In this document: positions 5,215 to 7,286 of the stretch, piece after piece
Layout: every line of letters starts with the position of its first letter
How positions within the stretch are numbered: the stretch's first letter is position 1
The notes under the pieces: model-generated
Told to the model about the DNA's origin: nothing
Databases searched by the model: none
What the model saw: the letters and a program-made list of their open reading frames with translations, nothing else
Program-made: the position numbers and the translations under genes
DNA from: Acidobacteriaceae bacterium
GTDB lineage: Bacteria; Acidobacteriota; Terriglobia; Terriglobales; Acidobacteriaceae
Assembly: GCA_003167305.1 (NCBI GenBank)
Contig: PMTP01000175.1
Location: 17,111 to 24,396 of the forward strand
DNA length: 7,286 nt
Direction: 5' to 3'

Positions 5215-5258
5215 TATTCTTCACGCACAGTGTGCTGGTAGGGGCTCGCTGAAACCTG
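5215..5258. other. Convergent intergenic gap without a clear terminator
   Basis: Only 44 bases separate the stop codons of the aldolase (+) and the regulator (-). The best inverted repeat is GCAC-AGT-GTGC (5225-5235), a 4-bp stem with no T-run in either direction. Transcripts from the two sides may therefore overlap, or end by a Rho-dependent route (inference). Confidence 0.5.
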
Positions 5259-7286
5259 TCATTTTCTTTCCAGCGTCAGGGCATATATGTCGTCGGTGCC
5301 GATGTCGCGAAGCGTCAACGGTGTGTCGGTTGGGTCGAGCCCCATCCATAATGTATAGACACCTGTGTACCGCGATCCTTTCATATCGGCCACAGTTTCT
5401 CGTTTTCCGTCCGCGGCGCGAATACGAATCACGGCGGGATCGCCGGTCCACTTTATGTAGTAAATGAACCGGCCGTCATGCGACCATTCAGGAAAAGCGA
5501 CAGCCCCCGAGTCCAGCTTCGTCCATCGTTCGCGAGCGATGTCGAAAACTTTCATGGCCATTGTGTCCAGGGTCATGGCGGCAATCGACAGGCCGTCAGG
5601 CGACCAGCGGGGCACCAGCAAGCCATCCGATGCGGGAAGGACCGCGACGTTTCCGGTTGCGATGTCGAGGATGCGCAAGTCGGACTTCGAACTTGCGCCC
5701 ACATTCGGGGAGGTGGAAAAAACGATCTTGCGCCCATCCGGCGACCAGCTTGGATCCGTCTCGGCTTCGCGGTCTTCCGGAAGCAGGCGGCGGGGCTTTC
5801 CGCTTCCATCCGCGGGAACGATGTAGATCGCATCAAGTCCTTGCGGAGTACGGTCCACGAAAAGGATTTCACTTCCGTCCGGCGACCAGCGCAGCGATTT
5901 CGGATAGACCGGAGGATCTGTCAGTTGCGTCGGATTGCTTCCATCCGGGTTGGCTCGCCAGAGAACGCCCTCGGGGTAGGAAACATAGGCCACGGATTTG
6001 CCGTCGCTGGAATAGGTAACGAACTCGGCTGAGATGCCGGCAAGGAAGGGCTGAAAACGCCCGGATTTCCTGTCAAAGCGGACAAGTTCACCCCGGTTCG
6101 TGCGGCCCGATGCGTAGATTTTTTTCCCGTCCTGGCTGGGAATCGGCCGATTCCAGACCATGGGGCCAAAGGTCAGTTGACCCGGTGCAGGGGGCAGGCT
6201 ATTGCCGGATCCGTGACGCTCCTCGAGAACCCATATCTGGCCGTCGGCCGCGAAGTAGAATCTCCCATCCTGAGCCCATTGTCCGTTCCACTGCGAGGGC
6301 GATTTTCCCCATCCTGGCAGGAGCTGGTGAAGATTGAATCCATTCGAGGTCATCTCCCACAGGATGCCCTCTTTGGAAAACCGGATTGTACCCCCGTCTG
6401 GTGACCAGGCAATGGACTTTACATAGACTCCGGGTGAGGCGATGCGATGCGCTTCGCTTCCATCGCTATGCATCACGCATATGTCGCCGCTCGCCGTGGC
6501 GTAAGCGATCCTCTCCCCGTCAGGCGACCAAGTTGCGGAGACAGCATTGGCAAGGTAGTGATGAGGCCCCCCCAGCAGCCGTAAGCTCCACAGCGAATCG
6601 GCGGGGCCCATGCCGCCGATCTGGGAGATGAGCAGCAGGGTCGATCCATCCGGCGAAACGTCCCCCACCCAGGGATTCGGAAGCGTTGTAAGGATGGGCG
6701 CAACCACACCACCGGAGACCGAAACCTCTGCCATGCCAAATGGCTGGTCCTGGGTGAAATAGATTCTGCTTCCGTCCGTTCCGCCGATGAACTTGGTATG
6801 GCCGTCATGCGTGATCTGTGTGTAACTCGAGATGCGCAACTGAGCCGCGCCATTCAGCCGCGCCACAAAATAGGCCGCCAGTGCGGCCAGCGCAATCAGC
6901 GCACCACATAGCGCCGAAGCCGTAACCCACAGCCACACGCGCGTCCGGCGCGAACTCCCATCCGTGAGCAGCAAGGGGGGGTCATGCTGCGCAAGCAGCG
7001 CGGGCGGCACATCCTCATAGACCACACGGGTGCGCTCCCGCACGCGCTGCACATAGATGTCCCCCGCCCGCGCCTCGGGAAGAGCCTCGGCGGAGATCCC
7101 GGTTTCGACCTCGACCGCGAAGACCTGAACCACAAACTGATAGCCGCGGCCGGGGACGGTCGCAATCAGGCGGGACTTGTCTCCCAATGCCTTGCGCAGA
7201 GCGGAGATGTACTGCGCCAGATTGCCTTCTTCCACAAAGGAGTCCGGCCAGATCGACTTGAGAAGCTCATCCTTGGTCACCACCCG
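5259..7286 (-). CDS. Membrane-bound winged-helix transcriptional regulator with PD40/TolB-like beta-propeller, 5'-truncated by the window edge
   Basis: Probable CadC/ToxR-like one-component regulator. Numbering is from the first GTG visible (7283), which is not a real start: the sequence begins inside the OmpR-type DNA-binding domain (TKDELLKSIWPDSFVEEGNL, recognition helix QYISALRKALGD, wing TVPGRGYQFV near 43-51), so some 45-50 N-terminal residues lie beyond the window. A linker (52-115) leads to one membrane helix at about 116-141 (VWLWVTASALCGALIALAAL then AAYFV) with an Arg-rich cytoplasmic flank. The remaining 530 residues are a predicted periplasmic beta-propeller with PD40-type repeats: exact WSPDG at 252, 293, 466, 513 and 560, and variants near 209 (SPDG), 338 (QDG), 384, 425 (SSDG) and 600 (WSHDG). 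The ending TLRDIGTDDIYALTLE is typical of acidobacterial proteins of this class. It converges on the BMC operon; the ligand and targets are unknown, and a role in BMC control is not shown by position alone. Confidence 0.88.
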   Translation of the reverse strand, partial: RVVTKDELLKSIWPDSFVEEGNLAQYISALRKALGDKSRLIATVPGRGYQFVVQVFAVEVETGISAEALPEARAGDIYVQRVRERTRVVYEDVPPALLAQHDPPLLLTDGSSRRTRVWLWVTASALCGALIALAALAAYFVARLNGAAQLRISSYTQITHDGHTKFIGGTDGSRIYFTQDQPFGMAEVSVSGGVVAPILTTLPNPWVGDVSPDGSTLLLISQIGGMGPADSLWSLRLLGGPHHYLANAVSATWSPDGERIAYATASGDICVMHSDGSEAHRIASPGVYVKSIAWSPDGGTIRFSKEGILWEMTSNGFNLHQLLPGWGKSPSQWNGQWAQDGRFYFAADGQIWVLEERHGSGNSLPPAPGQLTFGPMVWNRPIPSQDGKKIYASGRTNRGELVRFDRKSGRFQPFLAGISAEFVTYSSDGKSVAYVSYPEGVLWRANPDGSNPTQLTDPPVYPKSLRWSPDGSEILFVDRTPQGLDAIYIVPADGSGKPRRLLPEDREAETDPSWSPDGRKIVFSTSPNVGASSKSDLRILDIATGNVAVLPASDGLLVPRWSPDGLSIAAMTLDTMAMKVFDIARERWTKLDSGAVAFPEWSHDGRFIYYIKWTGDPAVIRIRAADGKRETVADMKGSRYTGVYTLWMGLDPTDTPLTLRDIGTDDIYALTLERK

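Noticed and set aside
5215..5258. Bidirectional terminator between the convergent genes
   Set aside because: Only a 4-bp inverted repeat (5225-5235) and no T-run on either side of it.
5478..6032. Open frames on the + strand opposite the regulator (also near 5464-5826 and 5561-6019)
   Set aside because: They contain periodic RRPAG/RPSGDQ-like words that are just the complement of the WSPDG-coding repeats; the - strand reading has a clear domain structure.
5575..6660. CRISPR-like spaced repeats
   Set aside because: The recurring TCCGGCGACCA-like words are degenerate, irregularly spaced and in frame with WSPDG codons of the propeller; no CRISPR array, tRNA or rRNA is seen anywhere in the window.
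7281..7283. GTG at the right edge as the true start of the regulator
   Set aside because: It falls inside the winged-helix domain (the conserved V-V-T-K-D-E-L-L part); the N-terminal half of that domain must lie outside the window.

Overview
The window is GC-rich, densely packed bacterial DNA. It holds most of a bacterial microcompartment (BMC, metabolosome) operon on the + strand and, converging on it, one large sensory/regulatory gene on the - strand. The likely source is an acidobacterium. The evidence is the - strand gene, which joins a winged-helix DNA-binding domain, a single membrane helix and a TolB/PD40 beta-propeller with many WSPDG repeats (an architecture very abundant in that phylum), and GC-rich hairpin repeats of a type I associate with acidobacterial intergenic DNA. 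Both are familiarity-based inferences, not proof of taxonomy.

Layout. Bases 1-714: PduL-type phosphate acyltransferase, whose frame is open to the left window edge. 739-1592: three tandem hexameric shell proteins (BMC-H). 1599-1620: a perfect stem-loop. 1641-1937: pentameric vertex protein (BMC-P/EutN). 1938-3389: CoA-acylating aldehyde dehydrogenase of the PduP type. 3390-3515: the only large gap in the operon, filled with hairpin repeats. 3516-3794 and 3791-4090: two more BMC-P genes, translationally overlapped. 4108-5214: class II (zinc) aldolase of the fuculose/rhamnulose-phosphate type, with an extra N-terminal module and a C-terminal helix that looks like an encapsulation peptide. 5215-5258: short convergent gap. 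5259-7286: the 5'-truncated membrane-bound winged-helix regulator.

How the parts fit. Aldolase + PduP + PduL + shell proteins + three BMC-P paralogues is the set known from the PVM (planctomycete/verrucomicrobial) and PVM-like metabolosomes that degrade L-fucose and L-rhamnose. By that model the aldolase cleaves a deoxy-ketose 1-phosphate into DHAP and lactaldehyde. PduP oxidises the toxic lactaldehyde to lactoyl-CoA with NAD+ and CoA, and PduL recycles CoA by making lactoyl-phosphate inside the shell. All three enzymes carry a short amphipathic helix at a terminus that could target them to the lumen. No BMC-T (trimeric) shell gene, alcohol/lactate dehydrogenase, kinase, isomerase or sugar transporter is visible, so the pathway is incomplete within this window and the rest should lie upstream or elsewhere.

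The most unusual points are the composite aldolase (EutQ/EutT-like N-terminal motif, linker, aldolase core, C-terminal targeting-like helix), the GNRA-capped hairpin exactly at the hexamer/pentamer gene boundary, the repeat-filled gap inside the operon, and the pore divergence of the middle BMC-H copy against the near-identical flanking copies.
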